This document shows, one piece after another, positions 63,334 to 64,000 of a stretch of 64,000 nt of DNA; position 1 is the first letter of the stretch; each line of letters opens with the position of its first letter. Both the position numbers and the translations under genes were made by a program. Source of the stretch: Actinophytocola algeriensis. Lineage in GTDB: Bacteria > Actinomycetota > Actinomycetes > Mycobacteriales > Pseudonocardiaceae. The stretch spans positions 248,001 to 312,000 of the forward strand of contig NZ_JACHJQ010000008.1 of NCBI RefSeq assembly GCF_014203735.1. The letters run 5' to 3'. The notes under the pieces were generated by a model. That model saw only the letters and a program-made list of their open reading frames with translations. It did no database searches and was not told the DNA's origin.

Positions 63334-64000
63334 CTACGACCAGTTGCCCGCCAGCGGGACGTCGGTCGGGCCGCCGTACTGGACGGTCACGTCCGCGTTG
63401 CCGGGACTGTTGGCGTTGCGGAGGTAGAACGTCATGTTGGGGACCCGGTAGGTGCTGATCGTGTCGTACGGGTCGCCGTCCCAGTTGCCGACGAGCGGGG
63501 TGTCGGCGGGCGCGCCGTACTTGACCGTGCCGTCCGCCGGTCCGTTCGAGTTGCTGTTGCGCAGGTAGAACGTCTGGTTCGGCACGCGGTACGTGCCGAT
63601 CGTGGTGGTGCCGTCGCCATCCCAGTCACCGGCGATCGGCACGTCGGCCGCGTTGCCCCACGCGAACGTGATGTCCGCGGGCCCGGTGGTGTTCGAGTTG
63701 CGCAGGTAGAAGAACCGGTTCTCGGGCCGGTACACACCGATGGTCGTGGTGCCGTTGCCGTCCCAGTCGCCGACGATCGGGACGTCGCCGCCGTTGCCGA
63801 ACCTGGCGACGGCGTCCGCGTTGCCCCTCGTGTTGCTGTCGCGGAGGTAGAAGGTCCCGTTGCCAGGCCGGAAGGTCCCGATCGTGTCGATGCCGTCGCC
63901 GTTCCAGTCACCGGCGAGCGGGGTGTCGATGAACGCCCCGTACTGCACGGTGATGTCGGCCTGCCCCGGCGTGTTGGAGCCGCGCAGGTAGAAGGTCGCG
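63334..64000 (-). CDS. Secreted repeat (FG-GAP/VCBS-like) protein, 5' part beyond window
   Basis: At least 222 aa, open to the right edge. Four to five tandem copies of an about 50-residue unit: (D/V)PLAGDWNGDG..TIGTFRP.NGTFYLRNSN..G.AD....(G)...D. The DWDGDGTTTIG segment is an Asp-rich Ca-binding loop of FG-GAP/integrin-like blades. Ends VPLAGNW. Such repeats form secreted propellers that bind Ca and often follow peptidase or glycosidase domains; the N-terminal domain is outside the window. Confidence 0.85.
   Translation of the reverse strand, partial: ATFYLRGSNTPGQADITVQYGAFIDTPLAGDWNGDGIDTIGTFRPGNGTFYLRDSNTRGNADAVARFGNGGDVPIVGDWDGNGTTTIGVYRPENRFFYLRNSNTTGPADITFAWGNAADVPIAGDWDGDGTTTIGTYRVPNQTFYLRNSNSNGPADGTVKYGAPADTPLVGNWDGDPYDTISTYRVPNMTFYLRNANSPGNADVTVQYGGPTDVPLAGNWS

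Overview
The window is high-GC DNA from an actinomycete, most likely of the Pseudonocardiaceae (Lentzea/Saccharothrix-like). This is inferred from the mix of genes, not from a marker gene: two F420-type LLM oxidoreductases, a furA-katG pair, a wax-ester-synthase-type acyltransferase, an XRE / ImmA-IrrE / MAB_1171c trio, many Sec/Tat exported hydrolases and a very large RHS protein. Many genes appear to be leaderless: a TANNNT-like -10 hexamer sits 6-7 nt before the start codon. I see no rRNA, tRNA, transposase, integrase, CRISPR array or plasmid gene.

Layout. 1-2620 (minus): a cytoplasmic subtilase, a tiny 30-codon ORF, a beta-sandwich protein and the start of a TPR (probably CHAT) protein; this looks like an effector-type operon cut by the left edge. 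2820-7811: a lipid kinase, a membrane-anchored PQQ-type propeller protein and a duplicated pair of anchored exported proteins. 7918-9627: an ABC-F protein behind a leader peptide and hairpins that look like a ribosome-sensing attenuator. 9663-10768: a GH11 xylanase with an elaborate operator. 10866-14811: small redox and regulatory genes and a Tat-exported M15-like peptidase. 14999-22956: two secreted subtilases and a secreted pullulanase. 23027-24387: an AhpD-like protein and an LLM oxidoreductase behind a perfect KstR-type palindrome. 24427-36419 (minus): a 3215-aa RHS/Hint protein and a secreted lectin-like protein.

36726-40384 is a C-rich stretch with the XRE/ImmA/MAB_1171c trio, a kinase gene reduced to its first residues plus a Cys-rich ectodomain, a DUF1707 protein and a CBS protein. 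40385-40799 has no convincing gene but holds an AT-rich island. 40800-44393: a DUF5997/LysR-like pair on overlapping divergent leaderless promoters, then a two-component operon headed by a Pro/Asp-rich anchored protein. 44469-46276: a TPR protein preceded by an unannotated 27-aa Trp-rich peptide gene. 46471-48342: a CE15 glucuronoyl esterase whose promoter shares a 12-bp operator core with the xylanase promoter 37 kb away. 48356-51097: furA-katG. 51108-64000: a secreted DUF1524 nuclease, a duplicated SGNH esterase, DUF5829, a six-hairpin glycosidase, glutathione peroxidase, a second SGNH protein with a small secreted partner, a DMT transporter, a secreted alpha/beta hydrolase, a Ser/Thr kinase, a WS/DGAT acyltransferase and a secreted repeat protein cut by the right edge.

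Read together, the window is an exported-hydrolase region for plant polymers (xylan, glucuronoxylan esters, alpha-glucan, esters, protein), interleaved with peroxide defence and several conflict- or signalling-type modules.
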